From Lederbergia panacisoli (GTDB lineage Bacteria; Bacillota; Bacilli; Bacillales; Bacillaceae_C): a stretch of 64,000 nucleotides of DNA. The notes beneath the pieces were generated by a model that ran no database searches, was not told the origin of the DNA, and saw only the letters and a program-made list of their open reading frames with translations. Position 1 is the first letter of the stretch, and each line of letters begins with the position of its first letter. The DNA lies in NCBI RefSeq assembly GCF_024626525.1, contig NZ_JANJGU010000001.1, positions 434,001-498,000 on the forward strand, written 5' to 3'. Positions 48,763-55,153 of the stretch are shown here, piece by piece. Position numbers and translations under genes: made by a program.

Positions 48763-50034
48763 TCATCGGCATTGCTTACTAAATTCATCTATAAAATTGT
48801 GCAGCGACATTACGCTTTGTTCACCATTATCTAAATTTTTTACAGTTATTTTGCCAGTTTGCAACTCTTCATCGCCTAAAATAATTGCGAATTTAGCACC
48901 TAGACGCTCAGCAGCTTTAAATTGCGCTTTTAGTTTTCGATTTAAATAATCACGATCAGAAGAAAACCCTGCTTGACGTAATTTTTGCAATAAAGAAACA
49001 GAATAGTCTCTCGCTTCATCTCCAAGTGCAATAATATAGCAGTCAGCAGCGTATTTGGAATCAATATTTATTCCTTCTGCCTCCAGAGCACTTATCAATC
49101 TTTCCATACTTAATGCAAAACCGATTCCGGGCGTATCAGGACCACCCATCTCTTCTACAAGTCCATTATATCTACCGCCGCCGCAAAGAGTTGTAATCGC
49201 TCCAAAGCCTTCTGCTTCACTCATGATTTCAAATGCTGTGTGGTTATAGTAATCCAATCCTCTAACTAAAGTTGGATCCACGATGAAATCAATATCCATT
49301 TCTGATAAGTATTGTTTTACCTTTTCAAAATATTGCTTCGAATCTTCATTTAAAAACTCAAGAATCGAAGGTGCTGATTTCATTAACTCATGATCACGGT
49401 CTTTCTTACAATCAAGTATTCTTAATGGATTTTTTTCGAGCCGTTTTTGGCAATCTCCACAAAATTCATCAATTCTTGGTTCGAAGTGATTAATCAGGGC
49501 CGTTCTATGAGCATTCCTGCTCTCATTGTCTCCAAGACTATTAATGACAAGGCGCAGCTTCTTTAAACCGAGAGATTTGTATAAATCCATTGCAAGCGAA
49601 ATCACTTCGGCATCAATAGCTGGATCCATACTTCCTAATGCTTCTACCCCAAACTGAACAAATTGGCGGTATCTTCCTGCTTGTGGACGCTCGTAACGGA
49701 ACATCGGCCCTAAATAATAAAGCTTTACCGGTTGTGTGGGATTTCCAAACATTTTATTTTCTGCAAAAGATCGAACGACTGAAGCGGTTCCTTCCGGCCG
49801 AAGTGTGATGTTCCTTCCACCTCGATCATGAAAGGAGTACATTTCCTTTTGTACAATGTCAGTCGTATCCCCAACTCCTCGTAAAAAAAGTTCAGTATTT
49901 TCAAAAATAGGAGTTCGGATTTCCCGATATTGATATTTATTGCAAATTTCTTTCGCTTTTCCCTCAATGAATTGCCACTTTTCAACCACTCCAGGAAGGA
50001 TGTCTTGCGTCCCTCTCGGTATTTGTATGGTCAT
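48763..50034 (-). CDS. hisS: Histidine-tRNA ligase
   Basis: Class II synthetase charging tRNA-His. The 423-residue protein begins with [10 protein letters not shown], has motif 2 [18 protein letters not shown] near residue 110, the histidine-specific [14 protein letters not shown] near 258 and motif 3 [12 protein letters not shown] near 305. A C-terminal anticodon-binding domain follows (about 330-423). The ATG follows AAAGGAGG. Its leader is a T-box element; aspS follows after 12 bp. Confidence 0.97.
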   Translation of the reverse strand: MTIQIPRGTQDILPGVVEKWQFIEGKAKEICNKYQYREIRTPIFENTELFLRGVGDTTDIVQKEMYSFHDRGGRNITLRPEGTASVVRSFAENKMFGNPTQPVKLYYLGPMFRYERPQAGRYRQFVQFGVEALGSMDPAIDAEVISLAMDLYKSLGLKKLRLVINSLGDNESRNAHRTALINHFEPRIDEFCGDCQKRLEKNPLRILDCKKDRDHELMKSAPSILEFLNEDSKQYFEKVKQYLSEMDIDFIVDPTLVRGLDYYNHTAFEIMSEAEGFGAITTLCGGGRYNGLVEEMGGPDTPGIGFALSMERLISALEAEGINIDSKYAADCYIIALGDEARDYSVSLLQKLRQAGFSSDRDYLNRKLKAQFKAAERLGAKFAIILGDEELQTGKITVKNLDNGEQSVMSLHNFIDEFSKQCR

Positions 50035-50069
50035 AACGATTCCTCCTTTAACAAAAACGGATTAAAAAT

Positions 50070-50345
50070 AAAAACCCCTCGTCTCTTGTTTCGAAAAACA
50101 AGGGACGAGAGGTATATTCCCGCGGTGCCACCCTTTTTGAAGCTGAAAATCCAGCTCCCACTCAAACAGTTATCGCCTGATTACGTTCATTCCTACTAAG
50201 ATTTACCCTTTCGAAACGAAAGCCTACGGAATGTGCTTCATTAAGTCGATTTGGAGAAATGCTTCCAGCCATGGCATTTCCTCTCTTTCCATACGGATCT
50301 TAATTACTTTTTCCCTCATTGGCTACTATGTTCATGTTTATAATT
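50070..50345 (-). promoter_or_regulatory. T-box leader of hisS-aspS
   Basis: Minus strand: T-box sequence AGGGTGGCACCGCG at 50121-50134. The terminator pairs CTCTCGTCCCTTGTTT with AAACAAGAGACGAG and is followed by GGGGTTTTTATTTTTAA (50070-50115). Upstream are the AGAGAGG element and the ATGGCTGG distal loop of stem I. CAC (His) lies just before the ATTCC that closes the stem-I base, making it the likely specifier; a GAC (Asp) lies 10 nt upstream in the same region. Specifier placement is inferred. Confidence 0.93.
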
Positions 50346-50353
50346 ATTCATTT

Positions 50354-50382
50354 ATCATACGAATATCATAAAACTTTGTCAA
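50354..50382 (-). promoter_or_regulatory. sigma-A promoter of hisS-aspS
   Basis: -35 TTGACA (50377-50382), 17-bp spacer, -10 TATGAT (50354-50359). Confidence 0.85.
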
Positions 50383-50416
50383 TACATACCATAATTGTTT
50401 TATTCCGTTTTTAAAG

Positions 50417-50593
50417 CTAAGACCTACCCATTCTTTTTTTAAACCCTTTAATATCTGCCAAAGAAAGTCCGTATTCTGAACTATGCTCCTCCATAACCGT
50501 ATAATTCTCTTTTTCAATACTATGTTTAAAATTCAATGAAAAAAGCTGAGATGTACTGAAGGAAGCTATACGATTTTGTTCATTTGCTCTCAA
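50417..50593 (-). CDS. Small protein of unknown function upstream of hisS
   Basis: A 58-codon reading frame from a TTG at 50593 that lies 7 nt after GGAGG. The product is polar, with a central SLNFKHSIEKENYTVMEEHS, and ends in a basic DIKGFKKRMGRS. I do not recognise a domain. B. subtilis has a small gene in the hisS-yrvJ interval (yrzK, as I recall), so this may be its counterpart. A possible promoter lies 50 bp upstream, and the hisS promoter begins downstream, so it is probably monocistronic. Too short to be certain that it is expressed. Confidence 0.55.
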   Translation of the reverse strand: MRANEQNRIASFSTSQLFSLNFKHSIEKENYTVMEEHSSEYGLSLADIKGFKKRMGRS

Positions 50594-50642
50594 CTTGATG
50601 CCTCCTATTTATTTTATAGACTCTCGGGATTCACCGATTTAG

Positions 50643-50671
50643 ATGGTACAAGTTTTCCACATTTATGACAA
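50643..50671 (-). promoter_or_regulatory. Possible promoter of the small gene before hisS
   Basis: Minus strand -35 TTGTCA (50666-50671), 17-bp spacer, weak -10 TACCAT (50643-50648). Confidence 0.35.
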
Positions 50672-50673
50672 AA

Positions 50674-50832
50674 GTTCCGGGGGGCGTGCGGTGAGCCTCC
50701 TCAGTCGCTTCGCGCCTTGCGGGGTCTCACCTATCACGCAGATCCCCCGACGGACAGGAAGTCCTAGTGTCGGCGTTGGCCCCAGGACGTGGCCGTTTTT
50801 AGCCGACCAGGAGTCGCCGCCCTCCAATCCAA
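50674..50832 (+). repeat. GC-rich dispersed repeat, family 1, copy A
   Basis: About 160 bp sharing blocks with copies B (52625-52813) and C (54473-54662): GCCTCCTC, the core CGACGGACAGGA...GTCCTAGTGTCG, CAGGACGTGGCCG, and AGCCGACCAGGAGTC. Unlike B and C it lacks the outer GTTGATT ends, so it is truncated or diverged. Small reading frames through it are artefacts of its GC-rich sequence. It occupies part of the 678-bp gap before yrvJ. Confidence 0.8.
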
Positions 50833-50914
50833 TTAACTAATATTTTCTTTTCTCATGTTGGGCGACTCTTCATCCCTCTACTATAACTGAATGTTGATTT
50901 CAAGACGTTTGAAA

Positions 50915-51104
50915 AATAAACGGAAGAATTCCTTTTATTTTGAAAAATACCCATATTTCCTTAAAAATAAGGGATGATTTTCCGTTTATATGATTCAAAT
51001 CTATGGATTTTGTTATATTTAGAGCAGTTAACCGGAATATCTCCGTTTATTTCTGCTACTTAAGCTCCCTCTATATACATTAACCGGAAATTCTCCGCCT
51101 ATTT
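50915..51104. repeat. Cluster of four degenerate CCGGAA-CTCCG elements
   Basis: Two close direct copies, TTAACCGGAATATCTCCG (51028-51045) and TTAACCGGAAATTCTCCG (51080-51097), start 52 bp apart and are followed by TTTATT-type sequence. A reverse-oriented relative (AACGGAAGAATTCC, 50918-50931) and a partial one (GATTTTCCGTTTAT, 50976-50989) lie upstream. Each core is partly palindromic. Apart from these and repeat A, I see nothing else in the gap. Confidence 0.55.
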
Positions 51105-51205
51105 ATTCTCTTACCTAAATGAAATCAACCATGCACTACCTTAGTTAGTATTACCCAATTTAATAAACTTAAAAGGATTTTTATACTTTTCCTCGAATAT
51201 TAAAT

Positions 51206-51235
51206 TTGATTAGAATATAAGAAAATTGGTAAAAT
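51206..51235 (+). promoter_or_regulatory. Promoter of yrvJ
   Basis: -35 TTGATT (51206-51211), 18-bp spacer, -10 TAAAAT (51230-51235) with a TGG extension directly before it. Confidence 0.55.
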
Positions 51236-51271
51236 TGATATTTAGGTCAGTGAGAAAGGCGGTTTCATTTT

Positions 51272-52543
51272 TTGGGGAAAAAACTATTCTTATTTATTAT
51301 CATTCCATTCTTACTAGTTATTCTTTTTGTACGATTTTCTCCAGTAATTTTTGCGGAATCTGATACCATTGTTGTTACTGAAGATATAGTGAATGTTCGA
51401 GAAAAACCAGGTACAACTTATTCAATCATTACCCAAATCCGAAAAGGAGAAACATATGAAGTAAAAAATCAAAAAGATGACTGGTATGAAATTAAGCTTC
51501 CATCTGGTAAAAAAGGGTGGATAGCAAACTGGTTGGCCCAGGAGCAAAAAGCTCCATCGAACACAAGTACAGGAATGGTTACAGCCGATCATTTAAATAT
51601 TCGATCAGAGCCGAATCTTTCCGGTTCTGTTTTAGGTAACCTACAAATGGGTGATGAAGTTGTTATTTTGGATCATAAAGATGATTGGTATGAAATAGAA
51701 TTTTCATCTGGTCGCGCTTTTGTAAGCAGTGCTTACATTGAAACAATAAAACCAAGTCAACCAACTAATAGTAATATTTCTGGTCAGGAAGAACATTATA
51801 TTAGCCCATTATATGATGGGACGAATATTAGAAAAAAACCAACCTTAAAATCGAATATAATTGGACAAGCTTCATCAAAAGATGTTTATAGGGTTTTAGA
51901 AAAAGATGGAGATTGGATAAAGATTGAATTTGGTTCAGGAAAAAAAGGGTTTATAGCAAGCTGGATTGTTTCAAGAACTAATAAAGTTCCGGCAAAGGCG
52001 AAAACTTTTTCAAAAACCATTGTTATTGATCCAGGTCACGGGGGACGTGATGAAGGGGCTGCCGGAGCAAACGGAACACTTGAGAAAGATTTGACGATGA
52101 ATGCGGCATTACTTCTAAGTGATAAATTATCAACTGCTGGCTTTAATGTTGTATTGACTAGATCTTACGATGAATACGTAAGTTTACAAGATCGGGCGGA
52201 AATTGCTTATATCGAAAATGCCGACGTTTTCATTAGCCTGCACTTTGATAGTATAGAAGATAGTTCAGTTCATGGCCACACAACGTATTATTATTACGAC
52301 AACGAAATGAAATTGGCGGAAACCGTGCACAATCATATTACTAACGCCATCAACATTTCAGACCGCGGGGTCCGATATGGCGACTACTATGTACTTAGAG
52401 AAAATCAACAACCTTCGATATTGCTTGAGCTAGGATATTTAAGCAACCCTGCCGAAGAGGAAATCATTAAAACGAATACGTACATGGATAAAATTACAAA
52501 TGCGATTGAAAAAGGTCTAATTGATTATTTTTCGGGGAATTAA
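51272..52543 (+). CDS. yrvJ: SH3b-repeat N-acetylmuramoyl-L-alanine amidase (YrvJ-like)
   Basis: Secreted or membrane-anchored cell-wall hydrolase. The 423-residue protein has an N-terminal signal or anchor helix (about 4-27, ending VIFAES). Three bacterial SH3 domains for wall binding follow, at about 35-88, 105-155 and 170-228, each with an NVREKPG/NIRSEPN/NIRKKPT motif. The Amidase_3 catalytic domain spans about 248-420. Zinc ligands and catalytic residues appear as VIDPGHGGRDEGA, ISLHFDS and LLELGYLSN. It has fewer SH3 repeats than B. subtilis YrvJ. TTG start; AAGGCGG lies about 9 nt upstream. Confidence 0.88.
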   Translation: MGKKLFLFIIIPFLLVILFVRFSPVIFAESDTIVVTEDIVNVREKPGTTYSIITQIRKGETYEVKNQKDDWYEIKLPSGKKGWIANWLAQEQKAPSNTSTGMVTADHLNIRSEPNLSGSVLGNLQMGDEVVILDHKDDWYEIEFSSGRAFVSSAYIETIKPSQPTNSNISGQEEHYISPLYDGTNIRKKPTLKSNIIGQASSKDVYRVLEKDGDWIKIEFGSGKKGFIASWIVSRTNKVPAKAKTFSKTIVIDPGHGGRDEGAAGANGTLEKDLTMNAALLLSDKLSTAGFNVVLTRSYDEYVSLQDRAEIAYIENADVFISLHFDSIEDSSVHGHTTYYYYDNEMKLAETVHNHITNAINISDRGVRYGDYYVLRENQQPSILLELGYLSNPAEEEIIKTNTYMDKITNAIEKGLIDYFSGN

Positions 52544-52599
52544 AAAAGGGAGGGATCTAAAATATCTTACTATGACTTTTTAGACACCTCCTCTTTTTT
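52542..52599 (+). terminator. Terminator of yrvJ
   Basis: AAAAAAGGGAGG pairs with CCTCCTCTTTTTT; inside it ATCTAAAA pairs with TTTTTAGA. The descending arm ends in a T-run. Confidence 0.75.
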
Positions 52600-52624
52600 A
52601 TTGATTTGTCTGTTAACCTTGACT

Positions 52625-52813
52625 GTTGATTTCCGCTGCAGGTGTTCGCTATCCGCGGGCGTTACGGGGAGCTTCCTCGGCGCCAAGGCGCCTGCGGGAT
52701 CTCCCCAGTTCCGTATTCCCAGCGACGGACAGGACGTCCTAGTGTCGACGTTGGCCACAGGACGTGGCCGACTTTAGTCGACCAGGAGTCTCACACCTTC
52801 CGCTACAATCAAC
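52625..52813 (+). repeat. GC-rich dispersed repeat, family 1, copy B
   Basis: A 189-bp unit with 7-bp terminal inverted repeats GTTGATT / AATCAAC. Internal blocks are TCCGCGGGCG, GGACGTCCTAGTGTCG, CCACAGGACGTGGCCG and AGTCGACCAGGAGTC. It is close in length and sequence to copy C, which is inverted. It lies 50 bp downstream of the anti-sigma gene. No target duplication is evident. Confidence 0.85.
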
Positions 52814-52863
52814 ATTGTTCCAAAATCAATTACGTGCATTTTATAGGAGGAACTATTTTTATT

Positions 52864-53739
52864 TTAATTGTCTAACAAAGTGGCTGTTACTACTGTTTGT
52901 CTTAGTTCATTATTGCTTACTTTTACTCCAATTACTTTCGTTATTTCCTTCCCATCTCTATTTGTAATAGTTATGGTAATGGTATCCTCTCTTAAATTCT
53001 CGGGGTAGCCATCTAATTGAATATGGCCAATTCCTAAGCCTGTGCCCCCAGTAGCAATACGTGTTTTTTCTTCATCACTCAAATCATCTATTTTGATGCC
53101 CTCACCAAGGAAATGAGCGTAATCATCCGCCGCTGCCCATTGATATAGATCCCAAGCAACCCAGCGAAACCAAATTTTATCATAATCACTAAAATTCTCA
53201 TCGAATGTCATGGTAAGTTGTTTATCATAAATAAGATCAAAGTCAGCTACTGCTATCTGTTTTTCTTCATCAAAGTACTGATAATACTCAACATCCCAAT
53301 ACTTCCTGTGCTGTGTTTCCGTCCAATCCACGGCATATATATACTCATTACTCGTAGTTATTTCAATTTTTTCTATGTCTTCACCGTCAATATAAAACTC
53401 CAAATCCGGTCTTGAATTTACATTGCTTACAGAAATCCCAAAATCCTCACGAGTATTTTCGTTGTCTGCTAATTGTATTCTAGTACCGTCCGGATCTATG
53501 ATGTTGATTGCATAGGCAAATGCCTCACCATTAAATGGATTATTTATCGAAAATAGAAATGCTAATGCTACACATATAACAGAGGCTGCTGTTATTTTCG
53601 CCCAATCCCACCTCCATTTTTTCTTTGAGTCAGTAACTTTTTCGTGAGTTTGGGACAAGATCGCTTTTCTCATTCGTAATTTTTGTTCGTCTCCCGGTGT
53701 TGTGCTTTCGAAATAACCAATTAAATTTTTCTCATCCAC
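52864..53739 (-). CDS. Putative membrane anti-sigma factor paired with the ECF sigma gene
   Basis: About 291 residues: a cytoplasmic N-terminus of about 45 residues, one transmembrane helix (about 47-65, TAASVICVALAFLFSI) and an extracytoplasmic domain of about 220 residues rich in W, Y and D. This is the layout of a single-pass anti-sigma factor, and the gene overlaps the end of the ECF sigma gene. The N-terminus has no cysteine or HXXXCXXC zinc motif, so it is not a ZAS-type anti-sigma. I recognise no domain in the outer part. The GTG at 53739 follows GGAG; a TTG five codons earlier is the alternative. Confidence 0.7.
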   Translation of the reverse strand: MDEKNLIGYFESTTPGDEQKLRMRKAILSQTHEKVTDSKKKWRWDWAKITAASVICVALAFLFSINNPFNGEAFAYAINIIDPDGTRIQLADNENTREDFGISVSNVNSRPDLEFYIDGEDIEKIEITTSNEYIYAVDWTETQHRKYWDVEYYQYFDEEKQIAVADFDLIYDKQLTMTFDENFSDYDKIWFRWVAWDLYQWAAADDYAHFLGEGIKIDDLSDEEKTRIATGGTGLGIGHIQLDGYPENLREDTITITITNRDGKEITKVIGVKVSNNELRQTVVTATLLDN

Positions 53740-54274
53740 GATAGTCATCTCCAATCTCCAATTTTAATCGCTTCTTAGCACTCCGGATCCTTGTTTTCAC
53801 CGTATTAATATTCATGTCTAACATATCTGCAATTTCAATTAATTTATATCCCTCATAATAATGAAGGTATAGAATTAATCTGTGGGTAGCAGGTAATTTC
53901 CTCAATTTTTCCTCCAAATCGCTATACTCAAAGGAATCTGTTCCTAACCAACCCACGGTGTTTAAATCATAATCAACAACCTTTTTTTTCCACCATTTAC
54001 GATGAAAATCGAAGCACTGATTCTTTGCTGTTACTATTAGCCATGCTTTTTCATGTTCGATGTCAATAAAAGATTTCTTACTTTCCATAAATTTCACAAA
54101 TACCGTTTGCACAGCATCCTCAGCATCCTGGCTGTTGCCCAAAATCGAAAAGCAAACTCGATAAACAATTTCAACATGACGATCGTATACTTCGGTAATG
54201 TGACTGTTCATATGATCTGATGACATACGATCGGCACAATCCAACTCCGCACGTAACACGGATCTTTTCATCAT
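53732..54274 (-). CDS. ECF-type RNA polymerase sigma factor
   Basis: Extracytoplasmic-function sigma factor of about 180 residues. Region 2 (about 28-95) includes VYRVCFSILGNSQDAEDAVQ and the -10-binding FHRKWWKKK; region 4 (about 115-170) has LHYYEGYKLIEIADML followed by the helix-turn-helix NINTVKTRIRSAKKRLK. The ATG at 54274 follows GAGAGG; a later internal ATG is possible. It is not one of the seven B. subtilis ECF sigmas at this location; in B. subtilis yrvJ and dtd are neighbours. It overlaps the putative anti-sigma gene by 8 bp. Confidence 0.88.
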   Translation of the reverse strand: MMKRSVLRAELDCADRMSSDHMNSHITEVYDRHVEIVYRVCFSILGNSQDAEDAVQTVFVKFMESKKSFIDIEHEKAWLIVTAKNQCFDFHRKWWKKKVVDYDLNTVGWLGTDSFEYSDLEEKLRKLPATHRLILYLHYYEGYKLIEIADMLDMNINTVKTRIRSAKKRLKLEIGDDYRG

Positions 54275-54298
54275 CGATTCACATCCTCTCATTTGTAA

Positions 54299-54324
54299 CA
54301 CGATTATGGCGCTCAGAAGGTTTT
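54299..54324 (-). promoter_or_regulatory. Candidate ECF-type self-regulated promoter
   Basis: Minus strand AAAACC (54319-54324), 16-nt spacer, CGTG (54299-54302), resembling the AAC-N16-CGT layout of ECF promoters. It would start transcription about 17 nt before the sigma-factor ATG, leaving room for the GAGAGG ribosome-binding site. Confidence 0.45.
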
Positions 54325-54401
54325 AGTATTTCGCAAAAAATAACAACATGCCACAATATTAGCAATACGAAAGTATTTGAGACTCAACTATTATTCAGCA
54401 A

Positions 54402-54444
54402 AAAAGGTATAACTCCCTTATTAACGAGGGGAATTATACCTTTT
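54402..54444. terminator. Bidirectional terminator between dtd and the ECF sigma gene
   Basis: Stem AAAAGGTATAA / TTATACCTTTT, extended by CCC / GGG, with an 8-nt loop and a T-run on the minus strand. It would end the relA-dtd transcript before the sigma operon. Confidence 0.8.
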
Positions 54445-54472
54445 AAAAAAATAAATCCTAATATAAGAACCT

Positions 54473-54662
54473 GTTGATTGGAGCGGAAGGCGGCGAAGAC
54501 TCCTGGTCGGCTAAAGACGGCCACGTCATGTGGCAAACGCCGACACTAGGACGTCATGTCCGTCGCGGGAGTACGGAACAAGGGAGACCCCACAGGCGCT
54601 TGCGCCGAGGAGGCTCCCCGTACCGCCCGCGGAAAGCGAAGCCACCTGGAGCGGAAATCAAC
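54473..54662 (-). repeat. GC-rich dispersed repeat, family 1, copy C
   Basis: A 190-bp unit with the same terminal GTTGATT / AATCAAC and internal blocks as copy B, in the opposite orientation. B and C thus form inverted flanks around the ECF sigma/anti-sigma pair. It lies in the 425-bp gap between the sigma gene and dtd, together with the terminator at 54402-54444. Confidence 0.85.
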
Positions 54663-54699
54663 AGCCATGTTAAGAAACCTTCCTCACTTGCCTTATATA

Positions 54700-55137
54700 T
54701 TACCTTTCCAAAACAAGTGTAACCGGTCCATCATTAATTAATTTTACATCCATCATTGCGCCAAAAATACCCGTCTCTACTTGAATGCCTTTTTCTTTTA
54801 ATAGCTGATTAAAACGATGATATAATATTTCGGCATGTTCAGGTTTTGCGGCATTCATGAAGTTTGGCCTTCTTCCTTTAGTGCAATCCCCGTAAAGAGT
54901 AAATTGTGAAATGGATAAAATTGCTCCTTCCGTATCAATCAAAGAGCGGTTCATTTTTCCTGCATCATCTTCAAAGATTCGTAAATTGACAATTTTATCT
55001 GCTAGCCATTCACATTCTTGCTCAGAATCTTCATGGGTAATTCCTACTAATAAAACAAAACCTTGGTCTATCGAACCTGTAATATTACCTTCTACTGTTA
55101 CACTTGCCTCTTTACATCTTTGCAATACTACTCTCAT
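54700..55137 (-). CDS. dtd: D-aminoacyl-tRNA deacylase
   Basis: Removes D-amino acids (and glycine from tRNA-Ala) from mischarged tRNA. The 145-residue protein shows [17 protein letters not shown], the active-site [19 protein letters not shown] region near residue 75-95, and [19 protein letters not shown] with the Gly-cisPro-like end motif. The ATG follows AAGGAG. It is 17 bp downstream of relA, a conserved pairing. Confidence 0.96.
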   Translation of the reverse strand: MRVVLQRCKEASVTVEGNITGSIDQGFVLLVGITHEDSEQECEWLADKIVNLRIFEDDAGKMNRSLIDTEGAILSISQFTLYGDCTKGRRPNFMNAAKPEHAEILYHRFNQLLKEKGIQVETGIFGAMMDVKLINDGPVTLVLER

Positions 55138-55153
55138 TAATGATTAAAACTCC

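Noticed and set aside
50643-50840. 65-codon plus-strand frame across repeat A
   Set aside because: Entirely within the repeat and not conserved in copies B or C.
51028-51104. Possible CRISPR array from regularly spaced repeats
   Set aside because: Only two close copies, variable repeat sequence, no cas genes in the window.
54474-54722. 82-codon plus-strand frame across repeat C
   Set aside because: GC-rich repeat sequence; the frame differs between repeat copies and has no ribosome-binding site.
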